A program made the translations under genes and the position numbers. Under the pieces are notes generated by a model. It searched no databases. It saw nothing but the letters and a program-made list of their open reading frames with translations, and was not told the DNA's origin. 64,000 bases of DNA from JAGVPT01 sp963827085 (GTDB lineage: Bacteria; Bacteroidota; Ignavibacteria; UBA10030; UBA8401), in the NCBI GenBank assembly GCA_963827085.1, contig CAWGZY010000003.1:372001-436000 (forward strand), written 5' to 3'. This document shows, piece by piece, positions 24,286 through 32,732 of this stretch. Numbering within the stretch: the stretch's first letter is position 1; every line of letters begins with the position of its first letter.

Positions 24286-24990
24286 TTAAGAGTGTCCCTT
24301 GTGCTTGTTGATTTCTTCTAAAAAAGCTCGTCCGATTTTTTCCGTCAACGGATTGAACGTGTCTTTCATCCGTTCCGGATGCCACTGCACCAGCAAAAGA
24401 AATGAAGCTTCATTTTTATCAGCCCATTCCAATCCTTCAATCACGCCGTCATCTGACCGGGCGCACACCGCCAACCCCTTGCCGGCACGCTCGACTCCCT
24501 GATGGTGGAACGAATTAACCTCGCCAAATTTTTCCCCGGTAATTGCAGCGAGCATCGTATGCTTTTCAATCGTAATGTTATGGCGGTTCTCTTTTCCATT
24601 TCTTTCATAGTGCCGCGAATGACCGCCGGATTCCAGATCAAGATACAGCGTCCCTCCGCAATAAACGTTGAAGGATTGCATTCCACGGCAGACGCCCATC
24701 ACCGGCATTCTCTGCGTCAGAGCTTTCTCGATCACCTTAAATTCAAAGTTGTCGCGCCGCTCGTCAACATCTTTTGTTTGTGCCACGCCGTCGCTTCTAC
24801 CGAAAGCCTTCGGGTGAATATCACCTCCTCCTGTAAGCAGTAAACCATCGCATTGTTCAATTTCGTTCGGTTGATTCTTCTCGTAGGCTAAATCATGAAA
24901 TTCAATCACCGGATTGAATCGCAATAGCCAGCCTTTATAGGCATTGAATGTATCGTGTTTCAAAGAATTCTTTGTGATACCGATCTTCAT
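24286..24990 (-). CDS. Class I glutamine amidotransferase-like hydrolase (peptidase C26)
   Basis: 234 residues from ATG; the A of this ATG is the last base of the lpxK TGA (TGATG). The C26 motifs are LLLTGGGDIHP (oxyanion loop), the nucleophile Cys in GVCRGMQSFNVYCGG, and the His-Glu of the triad in VQWHPERM. Members cleave gamma-glutamyl amide bonds, e.g. gamma-glutamyl-GABA (PuuD). The substrate here is unknown, and it is the last gene of the lipid A-containing run, where a link to polyamine catabolism is not evident. Confidence 0.85.
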   Translation of the reverse strand: MKIGITKNSLKHDTFNAYKGWLLRFNPVIEFHDLAYEKNQPNEIEQCDGLLLTGGGDIHPKAFGRSDGVAQTKDVDERRDNFEFKVIEKALTQRMPVMGVCRGMQSFNVYCGGTLYLDLESGGHSRHYERNGKENRHNITIEKHTMLAAITGEKFGEVNSFHHQGVERAGKGLAVCARSDDGVIEGLEWADKNEASFLLLVQWHPERMKDTFNPLTEKIGRAFLEEINKHKGHS

Positions 24991-26036
24991 CAATTATTTC
25001 GTTTGCCAAGCGTTCTGTTAATAAACTCATTCCATTCTTGTCCTTGATGAATTGAAACATCGATCTCAAGATAGAAGAGCGGATATTTTTCCGATAGATC
25101 TAAAGAGGATAACCGTGCCAGATCTTTCTCCGTCGTAATGATATATTCGGCCTTGTATTTCTCTTGCTCCGCAATGATCCGTTGAATATCGGACTCGGAA
25201 TACGGATGATGGTCTTCGAAAGAAATCATCGAGCTTACTCTAATGCCAAGATCATTCAAACTGTTTTTGAAACTTTCCGGTTGTCCGATACCGCAAAAAG
25301 CGATCGCCTGTTTTCCCTTTATGCTGTTCAAATCCACGCTGAACCCGGTCTTCGCCCTTCGAAACGCTGAAACGGTGAAGGAGCTGGAGAAAATTCTCGC
25401 TTTCGAATACCGCGCGATCTCTTCTTTAAGCTTCTCAACATCCACATCCGGCTTCACTTTTGTGATAAGAACCGCGTTGGCCCGTTTCAACGAACTCAAT
25501 GTATCCCGCCTGGATCCCGCCGGCAGCATTGCCATAGCGAACGGAGAACGAGCCGCATCGATCAAAACAATATCCAAGTCGCGATGAAGCGAACGATGCT
25601 GAAACCCGTCATCAAGAACGATAACCTGCGCATTCAACTTCTCAACGGCGTATCGAGCGCCCCGCACCCTCTGCTCATCGACAACGACGACCGCCTTCGG
25701 AAGCCGCGTCGCTAACTGGAACGCTTCATCTCCCGCATTACCCACCGTCGTCTTCAATGAGGATCCGTCCGAAACTTCCACCAATCCATGCGTCTCACGC
25801 TTATATCCTCTGCTGACGATTGCACATCGGATATTGTGTCCCTGCAGCGTCTTCGCAATCATTCCGACTACCGGTGTCTTACCGGTTCCCCCCGTCGTAA
25901 GATTGCCGACCGAAATGACCGGAACGCTGACATGTTCGGTCCGAAATATTTTCCAATCAAACAATAAATTTCGCAAAACGACCGCGCATCCATAGAGCCA
26001 TGAAAACGGTAACAATGCCGGAACTGGTTTCATCAT
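24990..26036 (-). CDS. lpxK: Tetraacyldisaccharide 4'-kinase
   Basis: 348 residues. It phosphorylates the 4' position of the lipid A disaccharide at the inner membrane. The N-terminus is hydrophobic (PALLPFSWLYGCAVVLRNLLFD), followed by the P-loop SVGNLTTGGTGKTPVV and the conserved SRGYKR and VVLDDGFQHRSLHRDLDIVLID segments. It follows a DUF374 acyltransferase by 9 bp and lpxB two genes upstream, so it is part of a lipid A synthesis cluster and shows the cell makes LPS. Confidence 0.95.
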   Translation of the reverse strand: MMKPVPALLPFSWLYGCAVVLRNLLFDWKIFRTEHVSVPVISVGNLTTGGTGKTPVVGMIAKTLQGHNIRCAIVSRGYKRETHGLVEVSDGSSLKTTVGNAGDEAFQLATRLPKAVVVVDEQRVRGARYAVEKLNAQVIVLDDGFQHRSLHRDLDIVLIDAARSPFAMAMLPAGSRRDTLSSLKRANAVLITKVKPDVDVEKLKEEIARYSKARIFSSSFTVSAFRRAKTGFSVDLNSIKGKQAIAFCGIGQPESFKNSLNDLGIRVSSMISFEDHHPYSESDIQRIIAEQEKYKAEYIITTEKDLARLSSLDLSEKYPLFYLEIDVSIHQGQEWNEFINRTLGKRNN

Positions 26037-26045
26037 TCGGTCATT

Positions 26046-26711
26046 CTATAACGACTGCTCTGCCTTTGTGTTCAGTTCGACCAACCGGGCTTGCGCTTCT
26101 GCCAAAAAAAGATCCAACGACTCGTCTTTCAAATCTCCCGGAACCATGAGCGGGTCGCTGTACCACACGCTTACTTTCGAAAACGGCAGCGGAATCTCGA
26201 ATCGGTCCCAACTCTTTACTATTTTCTTTCGGTCAGCAGAGATGCCGACAAGAAAAAGGGGAACGCGAGCCCGTTGCGCGGCACGGACCGCACCCATTTT
26301 CATTTGATGCCGCGGCCCCGTCGGTCCATCGGGAGTGATGCACAACGAATTCCCTTGAGTAATCGCGTCAACCATCAATTGCATGGCTTCTTTTCCGCCG
26401 ATATGGCTGGAACCCCGGATCATGGTGTAACCCCATCGCGCCAACGTTGCGGAGAGTATTTCTCCGTCTTCACTCTGGCTGACGAGCGCAGCAACCGGTC
26501 CGCCGTTTCGCGGACGATGCAGAAACCATCCGGCAAGCATTGAGCCGTGCCAGAAAGCGATGACGGATTGCTTCTTGTTTTTTCGATAGTTTTCAAAGAG
26601 CGTTGAATTATAATTTTCCACTCGAAACGTGATACCTAACAGCCATACCGCCAGCCATAAAACCCTTTTCGCGACTGCATTGAGAATATTCTTTACCATC
26701 GGCCAGAACAA
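26046..26711 (-). CDS. DUF374 family lysophospholipid acyltransferase-like protein
   Basis: 221 residues with an N-terminal hydrophobic segment. The DUF374 pattern is seen: AFWHGSMLAGWFL with the catalytic-type His, LVSQSEDGEILSATLARWG, RGSSHIGGKEAM and ITPDGPTGPRHQMKMGA. The family belongs to the LPLAT superfamily of membrane acyltransferases. Its place between lpxB and lpxK suggests a role in lipid A or a related membrane lipid, but the exact reaction is not established. Confidence 0.85.
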   Translation of the reverse strand: MFWPMVKNILNAVAKRVLWLAVWLLGITFRVENYNSTLFENYRKNKKQSVIAFWHGSMLAGWFLHRPRNGGPVAALVSQSEDGEILSATLARWGYTMIRGSSHIGGKEAMQLMVDAITQGNSLCITPDGPTGPRHQMKMGAVRAAQRARVPLFLVGISADRKKIVKSWDRFEIPLPFSKVSVWYSDPLMVPGDLKDESLDLFLAEAQARLVELNTKAEQSL

Positions 26712-26718
26712 TTATCCA

Positions 26719-27849
26719 TCACGCCGGATTCATTGCAAGGATAGCATCTGCAACATGTACCGACGCTCCTTTTGAGCCGAGCAAACCTTTGACTGTGGAA
26801 AGGTCCTTTTTCATTGCTGTCCGCCGCGCATCATTCCTGAGAAGTCCGGAGGCAAGCTCAACGATCTTTTGCACCGTAACATCGTATTGAATAAGTTCCG
26901 GCACAATTGTTTTCCCACCAACGATATTGACGAGAGCTATGTTTTTGACCCGCACCAGGGCTCGGGCGATCAGATATGTGAGCCATGACGTTCTATAAAC
27001 AACGATCATCGGAGTCTCAAAACATGCCGTCTCAAGCGTCGCAGTACCGGAGGTAACGATCGCGAGATCAGCATATTTCATTGCCTCATGCGTCGCATTT
27101 TCCACAAAGTGAAGCGAGACATTTGGCGGCAAAAACCTTATGAATAATTTTTCATGAAGGTTCGGTGCAACAGCGACGACAACTTCGCAGTGTTCTTCAT
27201 CACGAAGAACGCCGGCAGCGCGGGCCATCACTGAAAACAGATTCTGGACTTCCTGCCGCCTGCTTCCGGGAATCAAAGCCAATATCTTTTTCGCCGGGTC
27301 GATGCCGAAGCGTTTGCAAAATTGATCGCGGGTAAACTCGACATTCAACTCTTCGAGCAGCGGATGTCCAACGAAGCGTACATCGATTCCTTCTTCCCGG
27401 TATATTTCTACTTCAAACGGAAATACGACGAGCATGGTATCCACGACGCCCCGCATTTTCTTCACCCTCCCCTTCTTCCAAGCCCATACCTGCGGGCTGA
27501 TATAATACACAACTTTCACTCCATGCTTCTTTGCTTTCCGGGCAAATCGCAGATTGAAGCCGGGATAATCTATCAACACAACAACATCCGGTCTTTTCAG
27601 CACAAGCAATTGTTCCAACGTCCGTTCGACTGACCGGATAAGCGGAAGATGGTTCAAAACCTCGATAAATCCCATAAACGATAACTCGCTCACATGGTAC
27701 GTCAACGCCATTCCTTCGCGCTTCATTTTCTCTCCCCCAATCCCGTAGATCTCAATCGACGGCTGCCGCCGCTTCAATTCCCTGACAACTCCCGCACCAT
27801 GAGCATCGCCCGAAACTTCCCCTGCAATCATCATCACCCGATGGACCAT
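26719..27849 (-). CDS. lpxB: Lipid-A-disaccharide synthase
   Basis: 376 residues, the usual family length. It joins UDP-2,3-diacylglucosamine to lipid X (GT19). Signatures: MIAGEVSGDAHGAGVVRELKR at the N-terminus, YYISPQVWAWKKGRVKKM in the middle, LIPGSRRQEV and SGTATLETACFETPMIVVYR near the C-terminus. It is separated by 2 bp from the upstream methyltransferase gene and by 7 bp from the DUF374 gene, so all are very likely cotranscribed. Confidence 0.96.
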   Translation of the reverse strand: MVHRVMMIAGEVSGDAHGAGVVRELKRRQPSIEIYGIGGEKMKREGMALTYHVSELSFMGFIEVLNHLPLIRSVERTLEQLLVLKRPDVVVLIDYPGFNLRFARKAKKHGVKVVYYISPQVWAWKKGRVKKMRGVVDTMLVVFPFEVEIYREEGIDVRFVGHPLLEELNVEFTRDQFCKRFGIDPAKKILALIPGSRRQEVQNLFSVMARAAGVLRDEEHCEVVVAVAPNLHEKLFIRFLPPNVSLHFVENATHEAMKYADLAIVTSGTATLETACFETPMIVVYRTSWLTYLIARALVRVKNIALVNIVGGKTIVPELIQYDVTVQKIVELASGLLRNDARRTAMKKDLSTVKGLLGSKGASVHVADAILAMNPA

Positions 27850-27851
27850 CG

Positions 27852-28436
27852 TCAGCCCTGCTTTACGAAATATAGAATAATGACTGCGATCGTGATAACG
27901 GTGAACGCCTGAAGCGTCCGGCGCTCTGACTCCAGTCCACGGGATAACTCCGCCCTGCGCCGGAAGGAATGCTCCCCGGAGTAGCGGGTAAGGCGCGGCA
28001 TAAAGCGGTGGACTGCCTGCATGTAGCGTTCATATTCATCGCCAAATGTCGCGTGCAAGTATTCTTCTTCTTTCGTTACGATCAATGTGTACTGGAGCAG
28101 GAAGAAAGCGAAGGCGATGATTGCCAAGTACGGCATCAGTGCATTCGCCATAATCCCGACACCTACGTACATCGTCATATTGCCGACATAAAGCGGGTTA
28201 CGGACATACCCGAAGGGTCCGTCGATAAACAAATGCGTTCCCCCCACACGTCCCGTCGTCCTTGTTTCAGTCCCGGCAACAGAAACTCCCCAGAGCCGAA
28301 CCAGCTCGCCGCAGAGTGCAATGCAGAATCCTGCAACAAGAGAGAGCGCCGTCGGCTGAGCGTAGATCATCATCAAAAGAATGAACGGGATCGGCGTATA
28401 ACTGCGCAGTTCGAATATTTTTTGCCGAAAGTCCAA
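27852..28436 (-). CDS. Isoprenylcysteine carboxyl methyltransferase-like membrane protein
   Basis: 194 residues with about four to five hydrophobic segments. The ICMT/PEMT-type signature is GPFGYVRNPLYVGNMTMYVGVG followed by the C-terminal TKEEEYLHATFGDEYERYMQAVHRFMP, where His/Glu residues bind SAM. Bacterial members methylate various lipids or isoprenoid-like acceptors and most are uncharacterised. It is 3 bp upstream of lpxB, so a membrane-lipid substrate is a reasonable guess. Confidence 0.8.
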   Translation of the reverse strand: MDFRQKIFELRSYTPIPFILLMMIYAQPTALSLVAGFCIALCGELVRLWGVSVAGTETRTTGRVGGTHLFIDGPFGYVRNPLYVGNMTMYVGVGIMANALMPYLAIIAFAFFLLQYTLIVTKEEEYLHATFGDEYERYMQAVHRFMPRLTRYSGEHSFRRRAELSRGLESERRTLQAFTVITIAVIILYFVKQG

Positions 28437-28439
28437 CCG

Positions 28440-29165
28440 CTATCCTCTCATGAAAATATCTTTTCGCGCCAGCTCCGCGGTACGGCGCTTGCGCGGCCGC
28501 CCTGTCTCAACAATCGCTTTGAATTTTGAAAGCACGTCGTCAAACGACTCAAACCGATGGTACGTGATGTTCTCTCGCTCGCAGTATGTCAACAGGGACT
28601 CTTTTGCAAAAACGACATCGGCATACTTCGCCGGGCATTGGTCTGAAGAACCATTGCCGATATACACAATAACGCTGTCATCGCCGGATTTCGTCAACAG
28701 ATGATTGCGCTTGCAGTTTGCACACATCGTGCATTCCGCGTCCGTGAATGGAAAATGCGGAGTGAGCGTACCGCCGGCATCAATAATCAGTTCATTAGAG
28801 TAAAACGGAAGATGGTTCAATTGCTCACGATCCAGCACGCGGCGTATATAGAGGTCGAATCCATCGCTGAGAATATGAATAGGAATTGATTTGCTTGCAC
28901 AATACCGCTCAAAGCTGTGGAATCCTGTATCGATGGCCTGCAACTCCACGAAAGAATCGAACGCTGCAACGGAGAGCGCCTCGACCGTCGCACACGAACG
29001 CCGCCAGCCTTCCGGCATTCCGATTTTTCCGTCGCGGGTTTCACGAAACGCTTCCGAACACTTTTCCGGATTCCCGAAAACCTCAAACATCGTATCGCCG
29101 ATGTCGTTGTGGGTGATAGTTCCGTCAAAATCCGTGAACACGATATAGGATAATTCGTCCCTCAT
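28440..29165 (-). CDS. MtnX-like HAD-IB phosphatase
   Basis: 241 residues. The HAD motif I is VFTDFDGTITHND, with motif II ILSDGFD and motif IV region VIVYIGNGSSDQCPAKYADVVFAK. It resembles MtnX and phosphoserine-phosphatase-type enzymes of subclass IB. MtnX acts in methionine salvage, but no other salvage gene is nearby, so the substrate is unproven. Two CxxC-like pairs around TMCANCKRNH could bind a metal. Its ATG overlaps the smc stop by one base. Confidence 0.82.
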   Translation of the reverse strand: MRDELSYIVFTDFDGTITHNDIGDTMFEVFGNPEKCSEAFRETRDGKIGMPEGWRRSCATVEALSVAAFDSFVELQAIDTGFHSFERYCASKSIPIHILSDGFDLYIRRVLDREQLNHLPFYSNELIIDAGGTLTPHFPFTDAECTMCANCKRNHLLTKSGDDSVIVYIGNGSSDQCPAKYADVVFAKESLLTYCERENITYHRFESFDDVLSKFKAIVETGRPRKRRTAELARKDIFMRG

Positions 29166-32100
29166 TAATTCTGGGCTATGGCATTTTCGTTGAACCGGAC
29201 CGAAACGAGTTTTGAAACGCCTTCTTCTTCCATCGTCACGCCGTACATTGCATTTGCCGCTTCCATCGTCCGTTTGTTATGTGTGACGACGATAAATTGC
29301 GTGTTGTCGCTGAATTTTCGCAGGATGCGCGAGAAACGGTCGATATTGGAATCATCCAGCGGCGCATCGACCTCGTCGAGAATGCAAAACGGACTCGGCT
29401 TCACAAGATAAATTGCAAAGAGGAGTGCGATGGCGGTCAGCGTCTTTTCTCCTCCTGAGAGCAGATCAATCGACGTAGGCCGTTTCCCCCGCGGCTTTGC
29501 AATAATCTCGATGCGGGCTTCGAGGGGGTCGACTCCCTCTTCGAGGCGTAAGTCGCACTCGTCCCCCTCGTCAAATAAGCTCTTAAATGTTGCGATGAAA
29601 TTATCCCTGATTTTGTTGAACGTTTCGCCGAACGTTCGCTGAGCCGTGGTGTTGATTTCCTCGATCGTCGAGAGAAGCGTCTGTTCAGCCTCGACCAGGT
29701 CGCTGCGCTGCGTCGTTATGAATTCAAGCCGTTCGCTCTCGCTTTTGAATTCGTCGAAGGCTGCAAAATTCACGGGGCCAAGCGAGGCAATTTTTTCTTT
29801 CAACGCTCGCCCCTCTTCGCGCACGGCGTCGATATCGAATTCTTGAGCATCGGTGTACTCTTTCAATTCAAGAAGGAACCCATACTCTTCCCGCGCTCGA
29901 ACGACAAGATTTTCCGACTTCATCATCAACTCCGACAACTTGATCTCCAGCTCATGGGTCGCTCCGAGCGAATCGTCGTGCAGCCTCCGCTCGTCTTTAA
30001 TCTTCAGTTCAATATCGTGCATCTGGTTTCGTTTCGCGTTATATTCCGTGTCGACACTTTTCCCCCGGTCGACCATCACCTGGAGTCCTGAACTCAACCG
30101 CTGGAGTTCGGCTTCGGTTTCCAGGAGCTCTTTTGCCAGCCGTTCGATTTCAGCTTTTGCTTCAGCGATATCGCGGTCCCGTTGTGAAAGAGTAACAACG
30201 ATGTTATCAACCGTTTCGCGGGTGTACTCAAGTTCCCTGGCAATATTCTTTTCTTCATTCTGAAGATTGAGAAGCGTAACATGAGCTTTGTTCGTCGCGT
30301 CGGAATATTCGCTCCACAACACCTCCATCGTCTCCAACTCACTCGCAGCCGCGCCGGAATTTTGCTCGTTGGTTGACCGTTCCTTTTCTAAACGGTCGAT
30401 CTCCGGCACGAGAACGTCAAGCTCCTTTTGCAGCTCTTCCGCTTCAGCCGCAAGCTTCACGTTCTCCGAGGAGTTTCGCTCCATATTCTCATTGATGCGT
30501 TTTTTCTCGAACTCGATTTGAGCGATGCGCATCTCGACGCCGGTCATTTGCAGCTCGATGCGCTTTGCATTGGCCGACAACGTCTTGAGCTCTATCGATG
30601 CCAGCGCATTTTCTTTGTCCGAGACATCCTTGCGAAGCGTTGCCAGCGATGTATCGAGCGCGGCGGTCTCGGTTTCGAGTTCGGCAATTTGGCTCTTCTT
30701 GCCGATCATTCCGCCGTCATCAGCACGAAGGCTTCCCCCCTTTAAGACACCCTGGCCTGTGACTATTTCGCCGTCAAGGCTCACGCATTTGAGGAGCGAT
30801 CCGCTGCCGATGACAGCCGATGCGGCATTCACATCGTTCACCAGCAGTGTGTTATCAAAAATATAATCGCAAAGAATGTTGAACGCCGGGTCGCATGTGA
30901 TGACATCCCGGGCCCAGCCCACCACTCCGTCGCCGGCGACCTGCTGGCGCGGGCTTTTCAGTTCTGGAATACGGTCGAGGCAGATGAAGGTTGCCTTCCC
31001 TTTTTGATTCTTTTTGAGGACATCGATGCCCCGGTATGCTTCTTCGATATTTTTTACGACAATGAAGCTCGCAGCCTCGCCAAGTGCCGATTCAATAGCG
31101 ATGCGGTACTTCGTATCGGTCGAGACGGCGTCAGCGACCGTTGTTTGAACATTCGCCTTCCACTCGTCATTTGTGATGAGAAATTTTGCCCCCTCGGAAA
31201 ACCCATCGTAACTTTCAACCAGGCCTCTGAGAAATTCCAGCCGAGCATGCCGCCGGTCAAGCACACTGCGGACTTCAAATTCCTTATTTCGAAGAGATTC
31301 GATTTCTTTTTCCAACGTCGTTTTATATGCTTCGGTCTGATGCACACGTACCTCGGCCTCCGCATATTGTTTCCGAAACTCCCGGTCTTCGGCGCTTAAT
31401 TGATTCACCAACTCCGTGTTTGTTTCGACTTCGTTCTTATAGATCCCGTTTTCCTCGTTCGAAAAGTCTATGCGTCCATGAATGTTTTCAATCCTCGCCT
31501 TTGTCCGTTCATGCTGCTGGCGCTTCAGAGAAATCTCATTTAATAATCCCATGAGGAGATCTTGGAGCTTTTTGACGTCGACTTTTTTCGCGTCGAGCTG
31601 AATTGTGAACGCATCGAGTTCCTTTTTCTTTTCGGCATAATGCCGTTCGGCGCTGTCCACTTTCGCGTGTGTCTGCTCAATCGAGGCGCGGAGTTCCTTC
31701 GAGCGCTCCCGCAACTCTTCCTGCTGCCGGTGCAGTTCGATTTTGTCCTTTTCGTAGCGTTCGATCGAGGCAACAAGGGATTTCTTGCGCTCGGTCGACG
31801 AGATACGCATTTGCTGAACGCCGTTGATCCGCTGCTGTTGCTCCGCCACATCGCTTTGCGCAGCGGTAAGTTTCGATTCGAGATCCTCCAATTCTTTTCG
31901 AAGAAGGTCAAGGAGAGTTTCTTTGTTTGAGAGTTCCGAATCGATCCGTTCTTTTTCAGTACGGGCTCCTTCAAGCTCTCGCTTCAACGGCTCAATCTTG
32001 CCTGAAAATGCGGCATATTCATGCTCCAGGAGGTCAACATCAAGCGCACGAAGATCCTTCGACAACGCATTATATTTCTCAGCCTTTTGCGCCTGACGTT

Positions 32101-32716
32101 CGAGCGAATTGACCGCTTTCTGTACTTCTTTAACGACATCGTTCACGCGAACGAGGTCTTGTTGAACCGTCTCGAGCTTTCGGTACGCCTCTTTCCTGCG
32201 ATGCTTGTACTTCGTCACGCCCGCTGCCTCTTCGAACAAACGGCGGCGTTCATCCGTCCGGTCGCTGAGAATGGTCTCAACCATTTTCAGTTCGATCACC
32301 GAATAGGCGTCCGAGCCCATTCCGGTGTCCATGAAAAGGTCCTTAATATCTTTTAGCCTGCAGAGAGTTTTATTGAGATAATATTCGCTCTCCCCGGAAC
32401 GATAGACGCGGCGGGTAACGGTCACTTCAGAATACTCGGTCGGGAGAATCCCCTTGGTGTTTTCGATCGTCAGCGAGACATCAGCCATACCGATCGGCTT
32501 TCGATTCTTTGTCCCGTTAAAAATAACGTCTTCCATTTTATCGCTGCGCAGCGTGCTGGGCCGCTGTTCTCCCAGTGCCCAGCGGATGGCATCGACGACG
32601 TTCGTCTTGCCGCAGCCGTTCGGCCCGACAATCGCGGTAATCCCAGAGTCGAACTTCAAATGTACTTTGTTCGCAAAGGACTTAAATCCAACAACTTCTA
32701 ACTTCGATAGATACAT
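29165..32716 (-). CDS. smc: Chromosome segregation protein SMC
   Basis: 1183 residues, the usual length. The N-terminal ATPase half has VGPNGCGKTNVVDAIRWALGEQ; two long coiled coils flank a hinge near 510-680 (EGAKFLITNDEWKANVQTTVADAVS... and GQGVLKGGSLR); the C-terminal half has the ABC signature LLSGGEKTLTAIALLFAI and Walker B FCILDEVDAPLDDSN. It organises the chromosome with ScpA/ScpB, which are not in this window. It lies 16 bp after the GH2-like gene and is followed without gaps by five or six further genes. Confidence 0.97.
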   Translation of the reverse strand: MYLSKLEVVGFKSFANKVHLKFDSGITAIVGPNGCGKTNVVDAIRWALGEQRPSTLRSDKMEDVIFNGTKNRKPIGMADVSLTIENTKGILPTEYSEVTVTRRVYRSGESEYYLNKTLCRLKDIKDLFMDTGMGSDAYSVIELKMVETILSDRTDERRRLFEEAAGVTKYKHRRKEAYRKLETVQQDLVRVNDVVKEVQKAVNSLERQAQKAEKYNALSKDLRALDVDLLEHEYAAFSGKIEPLKRELEGARTEKERIDSELSNKETLLDLLRKELEDLESKLTAAQSDVAEQQQRINGVQQMRISSTERKKSLVASIERYEKDKIELHRQQEELRERSKELRASIEQTHAKVDSAERHYAEKKKELDAFTIQLDAKKVDVKKLQDLLMGLLNEISLKRQQHERTKARIENIHGRIDFSNEENGIYKNEVETNTELVNQLSAEDREFRKQYAEAEVRVHQTEAYKTTLEKEIESLRNKEFEVRSVLDRRHARLEFLRGLVESYDGFSEGAKFLITNDEWKANVQTTVADAVSTDTKYRIAIESALGEAASFIVVKNIEEAYRGIDVLKKNQKGKATFICLDRIPELKSPRQQVAGDGVVGWARDVITCDPAFNILCDYIFDNTLLVNDVNAASAVIGSGSLLKCVSLDGEIVTGQGVLKGGSLRADDGGMIGKKSQIAELETETAALDTSLATLRKDVSDKENALASIELKTLSANAKRIELQMTGVEMRIAQIEFEKKRINENMERNSSENVKLAAEAEELQKELDVLVPEIDRLEKERSTNEQNSGAAASELETMEVLWSEYSDATNKAHVTLLNLQNEEKNIARELEYTRETVDNIVVTLSQRDRDIAEAKAEIERLAKELLETEAELQRLSSGLQVMVDRGKSVDTEYNAKRNQMHDIELKIKDERRLHDDSLGATHELEIKLSELMMKSENLVVRAREEYGFLLELKEYTDAQEFDIDAVREEGRALKEKIASLGPVNFAAFDEFKSESERLEFITTQRSDLVEAEQTLLSTIEEINTTAQRTFGETFNKIRDNFIATFKSLFDEGDECDLRLEEGVDPLEARIEIIAKPRGKRPTSIDLLSGGEKTLTAIALLFAIYLVKPSPFCILDEVDAPLDDSNIDRFSRILRKFSDNTQFIVVTHNKRTMEAANAMYGVTMEEEGVSKLVSVRFNENAIAQN

Positions 32717-32732
32717 AATTCTCTTACGCCGT